Source: Platerodrilus igneus (lineage: Eukaryota > Arthropoda > Insecta > Coleoptera > Lycidae). Taken from it: a DNA stretch of 64,000 nucleotides. Location of the stretch: assembly GCA_036346225.1 (NCBI GenBank), contig JARFIW010001177.1:342501-406500 (forward strand), written 5' to 3'. A program made the translations under genes and the position numbers. Shown here piece by piece: positions 11,531 through 22,373 of this stretch. The notes below the pieces were generated by a model. That model searched no databases, had not been told where the DNA came from, and saw nothing but the letters and a program-made list of their open reading frames with translations. Numbering within the stretch: the stretch's first letter is position 1; the number at the start of each line of letters is the position of its first letter.

Positions 11531-12343
11531 TTAAACCAATCCTTCTTGGTTAAAAACTCGCAGACTTCAGTGGCGACTAGAACCGCTAGTATAATTTGTC
11601 CCTATTGTGGGGAAGTCCATAAAATCTATGGATGTTTGGCATTTAAAAAGCTTAGCGTTGACGATCGTCAAGTTGCTATTAAATCTTTAAATCGATGTTT
11701 TAAATGCCTCGGCAGTCATGCTCCTCGTGATTGTAATTCTGATGGTAAATGTAAGTTGTGCCATTCCTCTTTTCATCATACTCTGTTGCATAAACCACTT
11801 GCTAGGGAACACATTAATGAATCTAACGATTCGAAAGCCGCACTCACAACTGAAGTTGTTTCGACATGCAACGTCACAAATTCACTAGAAAATTACACTG
11901 TTTTATTAATTACTGTAGAAGCTCGTGTTTTAGATATAAACAATAAGTTACAATCTGTGAGATGCATTTTAGATTCCGGATCTCAAATCAACGCAATTTC
12001 AAGTTCTTGTGTCCAACGCTTAGGGTTGGAGCGTCAACATGATTTTCGCCAAGTTGGTGGCATTTCAGGTTCTGCAATTAAATCCAAAGGAGCTGTAATA
12101 TGCACTTTGTTTTCTAATCACTCGAAGCATCAATTTCAATTTTGTGCTTCAATCTTTCCTAAAATAACGGGAAACGTTCCCGGTTGCTCACTGCCTTCTA
12201 GTGTTTACCATAAATTTAAATGTTTGCAGCTTGCTGATGAAAATTTTCATAAATCATTGCCCGTAGATATACTACTGGGTGCTGAAATATGTTCCGAAGT
12301 GCTTTTTCTGATCGCACTAGAATCATTCCTGGCCAACCAGTAG
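11468..12343 (+). pseudogene. BEL/Pao zinc knuckles and aspartic protease
   Basis: The frame covers the nucleocapsid-like region with CPYCGEVHKIYGC, CFKCLGSHAPRDC and CKLCHSSFHHTLLH, followed by the aspartic protease around CILDSGSQINAISSS (active-site DSG) and VDILLGAEI. The protease separates Gag and Pol products during particle maturation. The frame ends at 12343; the homologous protein continues in other frames to ~12440 (IPGQPVAIETIFGYVLLGQ) and is then scrambled until the RT. It overlaps the preceding gag segment in a different frame, a sign of indels rather than programmed frameshifting. Confidence 0.78.
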
Positions 12344-12625
12344 CTATTGAAACAATATTCGGTTACGTGCTATTGGGACAGGTTCCTAATGTTAACACCG
12401 CAGTTAATGCAACTTCTCTTTTATTTCTGATTCAGTAGATAATGATATAAGGAATTTCTGGGAATTAGAAAAGTCAAAATGCCCAAAGTTCCTCTCAAGA
12501 AGATGTTATTTGTGAATCTCATTTTCTAGAAAATTATTCTCGAAACGCCTCTGGTCGTTTTACTGTCGCTCTCCTTTCAATAACAATATTAAACCTCTCG
12601 GTAGCAATCGACATGTTGCTTATAA

Positions 12626-13579
12626 ATGTTATCTAAATTTAGAAAAACGTCTTTCATGTTCTCTGGAAAACAAAATTCTTATAATATGTTTTTACAAGAA
12701 TATTTTGATCTTGGTCATATGATTTTAGCCGAAAATCCATCCGATTATATTTTACCACATCATGCCATCTCGAAAATAACAAGTAGTACTACCAAACTAC
12801 GCGTTGTTTTTAATGGATCTGCCGTGGATTCAGTAGGTCTTTCTCTCAACAATAGATTATATGCTGGTCCCAAATTACAGTGCAATTTACCAGATATAAT
12901 AAATACATTTAGATCGCATAAAATTGCTGTTTGTGCGGACATTCGCATGATGTACCGGCAGATCTTACTTCGTAAGCAAGATTGTCAATTTCAGCATATA
13001 TTTTGGAGACCAACTCCACAAGACAACATTTCTGAGTACGAGCTTAGAACTCTTACATATGGTTTAGCTCCTTCCGCTTTCTTAGCTCAAAGAGTTCTTC
13101 GGCAATTAGTTATAGACGAAGGGAACTCTTACCCCCTGGCTTCTAAAGCTATTATGTATCATACCTATATGGATGACGTAATTAGCAGTGCTGAAAGTAT
13201 TGCTGAAGCGAAGCAACTACAGCACGAGCTAGTAAAACTTCTTTCTCTAGGCCAGTTTGATTTGCGCAAATGGTCTAGTAACTCTGAGGAATTGTTACAG
13301 GATTTCAAACAAACTGAATTAGAAACTCTAATTCCTTTCTCTGATAACGTTAGTGGTATAAAGATACTAGGTTTAGTCTGGAACCCTGGAATAGACGTGT
13401 TCACTTATAACGTGATACCCTTTAAAGGTGAATTTACAAAACGCTCTGTACTTTCTTATATGGCCCGCATATTCGACTCTTTAGGGTGGTTAACTCCTGT
13501 AATATTTGTAGTAAAGCATATGTTACAACGACTGTGGGTTCAACAAATTGATTGGGATGATACCCCTGATCATAAGTGA
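12626..13579 (+). pseudogene. BEL/Pao reverse transcriptase segment
   Basis: Carries the BEL RT core: YILPHHAISK, KLRVVFNGSA, the motif-A region VCADIRMMYRQILL, the fingers/palm segment LTYGLAPSAFLAQRVL, the catalytic YMDDVIS (about residue 185), KWSSN, and LGLVWNP with the connection motif RIFDSLGWLTPV. The YxDD box is intact. The frame stops at 13579 (TGA). The RNase H resumes downstream in another frame, so RT is uncoupled from the rest of Pol. The initiating Met is only the first in the frame; the native protein would be continuous with the protease. Confidence 0.85.
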
Positions 13580-13615
13580 TGTCAGGAATGGCAAGGCTTT
13601 TGTAACCAAATTACT

Positions 13616-14010
13616 ATGTTATCCCAGCTAAAAATTCCTCGTATTTTGTCTCATTTTCACGGCACTTATCGATTACTAGGATTTTGCGATGCAAGCGAAA
13701 GGGGATACGGCGCTTGTGTCTACTTGTATGTTGTTAATGATAAATCGGTAGATTGTAATCTTTTACAAGCCAAGAGCAAGGTTGCTCCTCTAAAGCATCT
13801 TACTATCCCACGCTTAGAACTTTCTGGAGCTCTTTTATTAGCCAAATTAATTCATTCTATGCGTTCAAATAAATTTCCATACCCTATTTCGGAAACTAAA
13901 CTTTATTCAGACTCTCAAGTCGTACTTACATGGTTGCGTACTCCTACATATTTGTTAAAACCTTTTATGGGAAATTGTTCTTCTTTAAGTCGCTGCAATA
14001 TGCAACGGCA
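13616..14010 (+). pseudogene. BEL/Pao RNase H-like segment
   Basis: Contains LLGFCDASERGYGACVYL (first catalytic Asp), KSKVAPLKHLTIPRLELSGA (Glu) and LYSDSQVVLTWL (Asp), the RNase H triad in BEL order. After LLKPF the expected linker to the integrase is missing and the sequence jumps into the SLQYATAYIIRFIYNC region in a different frame. This indicates an internal deletion near 13970-13990. Confidence 0.8.
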
Positions 14011-15237
14011 TATATTATTCGTTTTATTTATAATTGCCGTCACCCCATGGGAAAAATTCTAGGTCCTATTTCACGTGATGAATTACATAATGCATCACAA
14101 ACATGCGTGAAACTTGTTCAACAACAGTTTTTTGCAGTAGAATTGTTGCAAATAAAAAATAAAAAACCTCTCTCCGCCTCTTTTAGAAAATTATCGCCGT
14201 TTATCGATACTCTAGGTTTGCTTAGGGTGGGCGGTCGCTTACAGCATTCACAATTGAACTATGATAGCAAACATCCTCTGTTATTGCCTAAAAGGGCAGC
14301 CTTATCTAAACTTATTTGCGGCCACTATCATGCGTTATCTTTGCATTCCGGACCTCTTACCACACAAGCTCTTATTCTAAGAAAATACTGGATTTTAGGA
14401 TCACGATCGTTAATACGACAACGAATACATCAATGCATACCATGTTTCCGATTTAATTCCAAGCCTTCTCAACCCATTATGTCTAATGCTCCTGACACTA
14501 TCTATTCAGATTGTGGAAAGAATTTTATTGGTGCAGCCCGTATGTTAAAGGAAGCTAGTGCGTTTCTTCATCAAAACCAAGATGAAATATTTTCCGCATT
14601 GGTTTCCCGCCAAGTTAAATGGCAGTTTAATCCGCCATATGCTCCTAATTTTGGGGGTATGTGGGAAGCATCGGTAAAATCTGCAAAATCTCTATTGCTA
14701 CGCACTCTTGGCAAACAACCTCTTACTTTTGAAGAGTTGTTTACTGTTTTCACTCGCATAGAGGCCGTATTGAATAGCCGACCTTTGTGTTTCTTTTCCT
14801 TGGACACTAAAGACAACCCCGATTATTTGACTCCCGGTCATTTCCTTATTGGAGGCTCTATATTAAGTATGCCAGAGATAACTCTGCCAGAAAATATAAA
14901 CTTGCATTCGCGCTGGCTACGACTGCGCCAAATTACCCAGTCGTTCTGGCGGCGATGGTCCAATGAATATTTGCTCACTTTATCTCAACGACCCAAATGG
15001 AATCGTTCCTCCGATGTACCCAAAGTGGGTCAAGTTGTTTTTCTTCCCGGCATTAAAACTTCTCCTCTATCGTGGCCGTTAGGACGAGTCGAGCAATTAC
15101 TTCCCGGTAGCGATGGTGTTGTTCGCGTGGTGTCGGTAAAAACCATCCATTTTATCCATTTTATTTTGCTTTTTTTCTATCCCGAGCATCGGCGGGTAAA
15201 CCGTAGCCCACTACTGGGAGGAAATGCCCAGTTCTAA
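13930..15237 (+). pseudogene. BEL/Pao integrase with an in-frame catalytic deletion
   Basis: The family-like part begins near 13995 (AYIIRFIYNC), then GLLRVGGRL, the HHCC zinc domain (GHYHALSLHSGP, CIPCFRF), and the core with IYSDCGKNFIGA (second Asp) and PNFGGMWEASVKSAKSLL (Glu). It ends in a WRRWSNEYLLTLSQRPKW C-terminal domain. Between PIMSNAP and DTIYSDCG about 75-80 residues of the family are absent without loss of frame. These include the GVDYAGP-type motif holding the first catalytic Asp. The protein cannot be an active integrase. The first ~20 codons after 13930 are a frame artefact from RNase H sequence. Confidence 0.85.
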
Positions 15238-15287
15238 CACAATTTTCTTTTCAAGTTTTTAATATATCTCTTTTAAAAAAAAATGTT

Positions 15288-15305
15288 CATTTTGGTGGGC
15301 GGTTA
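15288..15305 (+). other. Polypurine-like tract before the BEL 3' LTR
   Basis: TTTTGGTGGGCGGTTA lies immediately upstream of the 3' LTR, where plus-strand priming occurs in LTR elements. The position is diagnostic, although the tract is G/T-mixed. Confidence 0.5.
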
Positions 15306-15707
15306 TGTTCGCGCCATTTCGCTCTCCCAACGTGGTATTCTTTATCAAGCCAGGCGAGATAAGGAATACCATAATTTAAAAGAGTCGATTAGCAAACATC
15401 CGCGAACGCGAACGTGTTCCTTCAATTCTAAATATTACTCTCTAATCTCTTTCCTAAAATAACCATTTCCTGACCCCGTTCCTATTTACCTCTGGCCAGA
15501 AACAGTACTGAAAAGTGTCGCGTTAGTGCTCCAGATGTCTGTGCTTCGGTAAGTGCTTTAAGTATTTATGTGACTTGTATTCAATTCTATGTTTATTTCC
15601 TTCTACTCTATACAGTCCACGCTCTACCTTACACACCCTGGTTTACTGCCTACTGCACTCCAGGCAATTTCTATTTGCGCCCCTTGTCGTTCCAAGCGGC
15701 GTGTACA
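15306..15707 (+). repeat. BEL/Pao 3' LTR
   Basis: 402 bp, same termini as the 5' LTR. It is one 6-bp unit shorter in the CGAACG region. It is followed by the CAAGC duplication (15708-15712). Confidence 0.92.
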
Positions 15708-15784
15708 CAAGCTTTAATAATATCCGTTCAAAGAGGTAATATTCAGTAAATGAAACCGTAAAAAGAAATTATTTAAAATTTTCA

Positions 15785-16313
15785 ATGACAACGAGAATCA
15801 CAGATAAAATATTTCTGCTTGAACATGACGAAAGTCAAATTATTGGTGCTAAATTGGCCTCGAATGAACAAGTTTTAAGGGTATTATTTTACAATATGCG
15901 TATAGTTAAGTTAAATCTTCGTATTAGTGCTACTTTAACTATGAAAGAGACAGTGGTTCTCTGGGAAAAAGCGAGAATTCCAACACGAAAAGTTCAACGA
16001 AGTGTTAATAAGTTAGGATTGTTATATCAAGAATTCAAAGTTATTCAAAAAAATTTAAAACGCCGAAATGAAGTACAAATAAAACGAGAGCAGGCTTGAA
16101 AAGATGGATGACATTTTTTATATCGCATACAGAAATGCATTAGAAATAATTAATATTGAGGAAGATAAGATATTTCTTCTCAATCAGAGAAAAAAAGGAC
16201 GATGTGGTTCATTGATTGGAGGAGACTATTTATTATTAGCAGAAGAAAAAAAATTAGAATTATTTGAAGTGTACAAGAAACGAGGATTGCGAAAGATGAA
16301 AGTACTGTTCTGA
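15785..16313 (+). pseudogene. N-terminal part of a widespread TE-linked protein of unknown function, one frameshift
   Basis: Two frames (15785-16099 and 16104-16313) join across a single-base indel near 16095, where LEKMDDIFYI continues the sequence. Visible features are VLFYNMR, LWEKARIPTRKVQRSVNKL, DDIFYIAYRNALEIINIEED and QRKKGRCGSLIGG. From memory, proteins with this WEKARIP...KL...IEED pattern recur in high copy in insect and Hydra genomes and go on to a longer C-terminal region, missing here. I cannot name the family or its biochemical role. The BEL element sits 78 bp upstream and may have separated the fragment from its promoter. Confidence 0.5.
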
Positions 16314-16903
16314 GTTAGTATTTTTTGTACATCTTGTATTATAAACTCTTTTATATAAATGCGAGTTCCTACTATTTGTTTTTCTTCACTTTTACATTTT
16401 ACGGCATTCAGATTCTTCTCGGAGTCGTAAGACGTACACTGTCAAGGATAGTTGAAGCTAGATAGGGATTTTACGCGTATCGACACACATATTGATTACT
16501 GTTTAAAAATGATTATTATCTTATTAATAATAATAATACTTTTGTAAACAGCACGCAAAGTACCAAATCCCCATTTTATATTTATAGTTTAATCGTCCCG
16601 ACAACAGCAAGCGTCGTACGTCTCGTAAGGAATTTAAATGCTATAAAGTGGAGATGATCGTTGCCAAAATCGGAAAATCGGCCACACTGAAAAATAAATA
16701 TACATAAAAGCCATACATATTATTTTTACATATACTGCTTACACGACTGTATTATCGATATAAACTGGGGCTTTTAAATACACGGAAAGTGTGTTTTGTT
16801 TTCACTTAATGGCTATGTATTTACAATACGCTTATATTATACAGGGTGATTATTTACACACACGGAATTGCATTTTTCACTTTGCACTTTAAAGTACGCT
16901 TGT
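16314..16903. other. Unannotated stretch
   Basis: AT-rich, no gene seen. A TATACAGGGTG sequence at ~16838-16848 resembles the outer end of the mariner-type elements at 44760 and 50071, so a third, truncated relative may begin here. Confidence 0.35.
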
Positions 16904-17115
<212 letters not shown>

Positions 17116-17382
17116 TGAACATAGCAACCAACAGAATATAGGTCCAATGACAGGCTGCTTAACATAAAGGGATCAGACGAATATTAGTTCAAACACATTA
17201 GTAACATGTTAGATTACAGCACATAAATCACTAAACAAAAAACAAAGAAACTTAAGAATAATATACAAACTACAAATTTCAAATTCCAAATAAACCACAT
17301 GCTTTTTTAAATAACTAGCACATAGTATTCCAATTCATTACAATTACAAAGTGCATTATGTTATATTAGGTACAAGATTAAT

Positions 17383-18970
17383 CTAGTACTTAAACAAGTG
17401 ATTTAAATGAGGCTGGTCTTGCTCATACGATAAGAGTGAGCAAACTTCATTTTTGAACTTTGCTTTTGAAACAGTCAAAAACCAATCAACTGCATAATTT
17501 GTGTTATTTAAAGCTTTACAAATTTTATAATGAAAGGAATTGATCATATTATCAGTGTGTATTTGTGGAGTGTACACTAATTCAAAAGACCTACTACTCA
17601 ACCTCGAAACTATAAAATAAAATTTACTAATAAAATTCAGATTAGAATTAAACTCCGAATGACAAATTGAAAAAGCAAACATTAATATTTTTAAAAATCT
17701 TTTGCGTTCTAAAGATAAGTATTTAAATCTACACCCTAATTCAGAATATCTCATAAATTGTGGATAAATTCCAGTTTCATGAAACATCAAATATTTTAGA
17801 AATCTTTTTTGAACATTTTCAATTTTCGTTATGCAATTATTGTATTTAGTGGACCAAATAATAGAAGCAAACTCTAATTTTGACCGCACATAAGCATTGT
17901 AGAGGGCTTCATAAGTGGAACGCTGTTTAAAAGATTTGGCATTGCTAATAACAAATCCCAACATTTTGTAAGATTCATTTACTATCGCATGTAAGTGAAA
18001 AGTAAATGTACGTTTACTATCTAAAATAATCCCCAAATCATTTATTTGGCAAACTTTGTGTAGAGTATGCTGGTCAATTGAATAATTAAAGTTAGTAATT
18101 TTGATTTTCTTACTGAATGTAATTGCTCTACATTTAGTATAATTCAAATATAATTCATTTTTGTTACTCCAAGCAGCTAAATTTTGTAGATCATCGTTCA
18201 ATTCAGTACAATCTTTAACTGAAAAAATATTTCTCCAAATTTTAAGGTCATCTGCAAACAACAGCGCACTACTTTTTGTTAAAACATTGGGTAGGTCATT
18301 TATAAAGATTAAAAATAAGAGTGGTCGAAGATTAGCACCCCGTGGAACACTCGAGTGTACAAAATACTGATCCGATGATTTATTTAAAAAAACAACATAT
18401 TGTCTCCTCCCTTGGAGATAAGAAAGAAATAATTTGCAAAGATCTATAGACATCCCAAAACTATACAACTTGGCTAAAAGTAATGTATGAGAGACTTTGT
18501 CAAAAGCTTTTTCAAAGTCAGGATAGATAGCATCTGTTTGAATATTATTATCGAGCGCTTGTGCTATCTCTTAAACGAATATATAAATTAGTTTCTTTTG
18601 ATTTTTGCGGCATAAAACCATGCTGTAGCACTGAGATATACGGTTGAACATGTAAAAAAATTTTGTTGTATAGTATAATTTCAAAAATTTTTGACACTGA
18701 ATAAGATATTGATATCGGCCTGTAATTTACAACATCGTTTTTTTGCTTTTCTTAAAGATATGGCAAACTTTAGTGACTTTCCACTTTGAGGGGTATGACT
18801 GTGTTTTAATATTACAATTAAAAATTATCAACAACGGATAACTCAAGATTTGCCAATAGGCTTTTATAATATAAGGTGGAATTTGGTCTAGACCTGCAGC
18901 CCTTTTGGGCTTTAACCGCTTTACAGTATCCTGTATATTATTCAATGTTATTTCATTTATAGCTAAAATG
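17383..18970 (-). pseudogene. LINE ORF2 reverse transcriptase (C-terminal part of split ORF2)
   Basis: Minus strand. 18945-18727 carries VKRLKPKRAAGLDQIPPYII and PSKWKVTKVCHIFKKS, the RT fingers. ~18720-18470 is frameshifted but still shows NYRPIS, KIFE and HGFMPQKS. 18468-17383 carries SVPRGANLRPLLFLIFINDL, the catalytic LLFADDLKIW (FADD intact), KNELYLNYTKC, LGIILD and a C-terminal YVRSKLEFASIIWS...QKRFLKYL region. It copies LINE RNA at a nicked target. The 5' side is cut by the Gypsy insertion at 18970 within NFTADILAINEIT. At least two indels lie between 18470 and 18730. Confidence 0.85.
18967..18970. repeat. AATG target-site duplication (left) of the Gypsy element
   Basis: AATG precedes the 5' LTR. 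The same four bases follow the 3' LTR at 28334-28337. Confidence 0.85.
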
Positions 18971-19542
18971 AGTTATGTAATTCCCCATCTATTATATCAA
19001 TATAAAACTAATACTTAAGAAGTTATTAGGAAATATTAAGAAATGTGCAACAATGTCATAAAAGACAATTTATTTCAGTTTATAAACGTTCATGGGAACG
19101 GAAGCGCTACAAAGTAGCACAAAGATAAGTGACACTGCAGATGTCAGGTCACAGACGGTTGTAGGAAGTCACGTACCGAGATTACGCAGAAGTAAGCTCG
19201 CAACAAAGTATTTATGAATAGCTTTTAAAATAGCAACTATGTATCATGAATAGAGTCAAGTGTAAGCAGACATTAGGTCTGCAAGTTACCACAGAACTGT
19301 GAGGGGGTAGGGAGATTATATAAGGCCCGGGAGCTCCACTCGCAGTCAGTTCATCAAACGTTCAGCTTTTGCATTGCAGTTCGTAGATAACTCATTGTAC
19401 AATTAAGTAATTAGATTTCGACTTAGAATAATAATTCAAGATTGTAAAATTCCATTGTTCAAATCTGTTTAAATCAAATAAATTTGTTAAAGTTCAAAGA
19501 AGTCTTTTTAAAAAGGACCGCTCAAAGCCACAAACCTTAACA
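18971..19542 (+). repeat. Gypsy 5' LTR
   Basis: 572 bp, AG...AAC(A); the last base is A where the 3' LTR has T. It lacks a 10-bp ATTACAATTT-type duplication found in the 3' LTR near 27855. Confidence 0.92.
19317..19350 (+). promoter_or_regulatory. Core promoter in the Gypsy 5' LTR
   Basis: TATATAA at 19317-19323 is followed about 31 bp downstream by TCAGTTC, matching the arthropod initiator, with the predicted +1 A at 19348. Both boxes are kept in the 3' LTR. An AATAAA at 19477-19482 could serve as the polyadenylation signal downstream of the start. Confidence 0.7.
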
Positions 19543-19553
19543 GGCGCAGTCGT
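19543..19553 (+). other. Primer-binding site, tRNA-Ser type
   Basis: GGCGCAGTCG directly follows the 5' LTR. The 17.6/297 group uses TGGCGCAGTCG; here the T shared with the LTR end is changed to A. Confidence 0.75.
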
Positions 19554-19623
19554 AACGGATGTCAAAAAGGCACTAGCGAATCCAAAATCGAGGAACTGGT
19601 GGTCTGGAATTTCAATTCCGAAT

Positions 19624-19770
19624 TTGGCAGAACAAAACAAAAGTTGGAGGCGAAACAAGCATCGTTCAAGTCCAGCAGTTGAAAGAGAAACAAAAACAGT
19701 TCGAATAGATCAAATCCAAAAGAAAACCGAAACAAAGAAAGAAATCGCTGATATCAACAAAGCAACTAGC
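19624..19770 (+). other. Small leader ORF ending at a splice-donor-like GTAAGT
   Basis: ATG at 19624 opens 49 codons of a highly charged peptide (MAEQNKSWRRNKHRSS...) and is followed at 19771 by GTAAGT. In errantiviruses the env mRNA is spliced from a donor in the leader. This could be the first exon of that transcript, but the acceptor was not established and the inference is weak. Confidence 0.35.
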
Positions 19771-20064
19771 GTAAGTTCATTTTCCTTTAAACCAATTGAA
19801 ATTTATTTTATTATTAACAAAAACATTTGATATTTGCTGGTTTATGATTTATATATGTATATTAACTATTGTTACAACTATTTTATGCAATTTTTTGAAA
19901 ATAATCGACTTAGCAATTGCTAGAGATTATCTTCAAGCTTTTATTATTATTTTACTCTGTATATGAGAAAGATTTATAAGAACTGAGAAAAAATTAATTT
20001 TTGAGAAATAAAAACTTGAGACAAATAAAAAAGGCGCAAAGCGCACAAGAGACTAGATCACGTA

Positions 20065-20220
20065 TTAACTAACGCAAGAAAATTTTTTAGAAACAAAACC
20101 AAACTTCTAATTCAGCAATCTTAACTGGCGCAAGAAATTTTTAGAATTTCTAATTCAACAATTTTAACTAACGCAAGAAACGAATTCCTAATTCAACAAT
20201 AAGAGAATTAACTGGCGCAT
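20065..20220 (+). repeat. Leader tandem repeats carrying TTAACTGGCGCA
   Basis: Four diverged ~44-56-bp units, each with TTAACTxxCGCA followed by A/AAGAAA-type sequence (cores at 20065, 20121, 20164, 20208). Two cores read TTAACTGGCGCA exactly, which is the expected LTR-end plus primer-site junction. A fifth core, TTAACTGACGCA, is at 20904. Confidence 0.6.
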
Positions 20221-21149
20221 AAAAATAATTTAAACACACCGAGTATAAAAAGCGAAAGCTAAAATCACGAACAATTAAAACCAAAATCCTTCTAACAATG
20301 CAACTATTCAAACGAGAAACGGAATACGATCCATATATAGACAACGTACAAATCCATTATTAAAAACCACATTCTTATTACAAGAAATAACGAAGCGCGA
20401 TTTCAAACGCAAAACCAACATTCAAAGTATCATCTTTAAAAGTGAATAAAATCTAACCTTGGATAAATACGCATAAACCTAATTATAAATCACTGTACAA
20501 AAGTTATTTAAAAACATCGCGAAAACCTATCAGAATTCAAGCATTATAAATTATATAAAATTACGACCAGAAACTTTTATAAAGTATCAATTTAAAATTA
20601 CCCGGGAAAGATATTAATAATTACGGTACTGAGAACGCATTCAATCGTAAAAATTTTAATTAAATATTTCAGTAAATTAAAGAAGCACAAATAGTATTAT
20701 TCTCAAACACGACATTGTATAAAATCACAACGATTACTGAATAACACCTACAGTATATTTAAAAATAACCTGTAATAGAGAGCTAACGCAACTAATTAAT
20801 TAACAACATTGTAAGCATTGCAGACACCTTACAATCGCATAAACCAAAAAGATAATTATTACGCACCTAACTAAAATCGACATAAATTAAAAATAGAGAA
20901 GTTTTAACTGACGCAACTAACGCAAAACATTCAATCACAATAAATTACCACAAAAACTACTCAGCCTACTGAAACTTTAGAAATTAAAATTAAAATCGGC
21001 AAATCAAGAGTAAACTCAACCAAACCAATACCAAGCGTAAAACCCATTAAATAACACAAAAAAACTACAAAATAAATCCAAATTTTTTCAAAAAAAATAT
21101 ATATTTTTTTTTTACTTTTTAAAATTACCCAAATATTGCCTCAACCAAG

Positions 21150-22373
21150 ATGACTAATGAAATGAAACTGTACTTAGAAAAGATACCCAGCTTTAACGGT
21201 AATGATCAACTTTTACTTAGTAACTATATTTCAGCCAGCAAAATATTCCTAAAAACCTTTTATAAGCCAGGTGATAACAAAAGGAACACTTTGCTTACCC
21301 GCCTTATTATCACTAAACTGACCGGAAGGGCACTAACATTAATTGCAAGTCGCAAAGACGTAGACCAATGCGAAGAATACAAACGCATATTAATAGCATA
21401 TTTCGGCGACCAAAGGAACCTAAAATGTTTAGTAAGAGATATGACAAACCATAGGATGGAACACAACCAATCCCTTTATCAATTTGGAATGAAATGCCAA
21501 GATGTAAGAAGCTTAATCTTGACAAAACTCAAAATAGAAGAAACCCACCCAAATGTAAGACTTTTAAAAACGAAAATGTACTACGAGATGGCATTAAATA
21601 CCTATCTAAATGCACTACCCGAACGACTTTCAGATAAAATTAGATTTCAACATCCCCAAAACTTAGAAGAAGCAATGAACATGATAATAGAAGAAGAAAA
21701 TGTAATGTACTATAGAAACCGACTATATAACCCCAACGCTAATAAAAGCTACACGCCAATAAAAACTATACAACCCGCAAGACAAATAAATCCACAACAA
21801 AAATTTAGCCCGTTTAATGCACAAACAAACCAAATGCGAACCAATAATCCACATTTTAATAACTCAAACTTTAACAACCAATAAAAACAATTCTCAAAAC
21901 CAACGTTTTACCCAAACTTTTCAAAACCCGCATATTAACCAACATTTAACTCGAACTTTTCAAAACCCGCATTTCAACCGAGATTCAACCAAAATATAAA
22001 TTAGCAAAGACCAGCATTCAACGCGAACCCTAATAGAAACTCACCCATGATAAACAATAATAATCCCAATAACTATTATAAACCCACACCAATGGATATT
22101 TCATCTGGTAACACCAGACCCAACACCAAAATAACCCACATTAGACAAAACCCCAATCAAAAACGCACTTTCACTTCAGAAGAGCTATTTCATCAAGAAG
22201 TAAAAAATTATGAAGAGGACCAGAATAATAGCAATCGACCGTGTACGAATAATGAACAAAACCAATCAAACCACTATGAACGCGAAGAACCATACGAAAC
22301 TTACGAGGAGGACGACGAAGAAAACGCGTGCTCAAATTTTCAAATACACCACTTTATAAACGACCAAACGTAA
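21150..22373 (+). pseudogene. Gypsy gag
   Basis: The ATG at 21150 opens 244 codons with the errantivirus Gag pattern: IPSFNGNDQLLLSNYISA, LLTRLIITKLTGRAL, YFGDQRNLKCLVRDM and YLNALPERLSDKI. The Asn/Gln-rich tail continues in two other frames (to 21999, then 22047-22373) because of indels near 21870 and 22000-22040, ending in an acidic stretch (YEEDDEEN). No CCHC knuckle is seen, as is usual in the 17.6/297 group. Gag would form the cytoplasmic particle. It overlaps the start of pol by about 45 bp in a different frame, normal for this group. Confidence 0.82.

Larger units (their letters stand above)
9880..15707 (+). mobile_element. BEL/Pao LTR retrotransposon, internally deleted
   Basis: Two LTRs starting TGTTCGCGCC and ending GTGTACA flank a gag-pol body. 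A 5-bp duplication, CAAGC, sits at 9875-9879 and 15708-15712, as expected for BEL/Pao. The order gag, protease, RT, RNase H, integrase is the family order. By eye the LTRs differ at about four bases plus one 6-bp unit, so integration was recent. The body nevertheless carries frameshifts, a loss after the RNase H and an in-frame loss inside the integrase. It must have been mobilised in trans, if it moved in this form at all. Confidence 0.9.
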
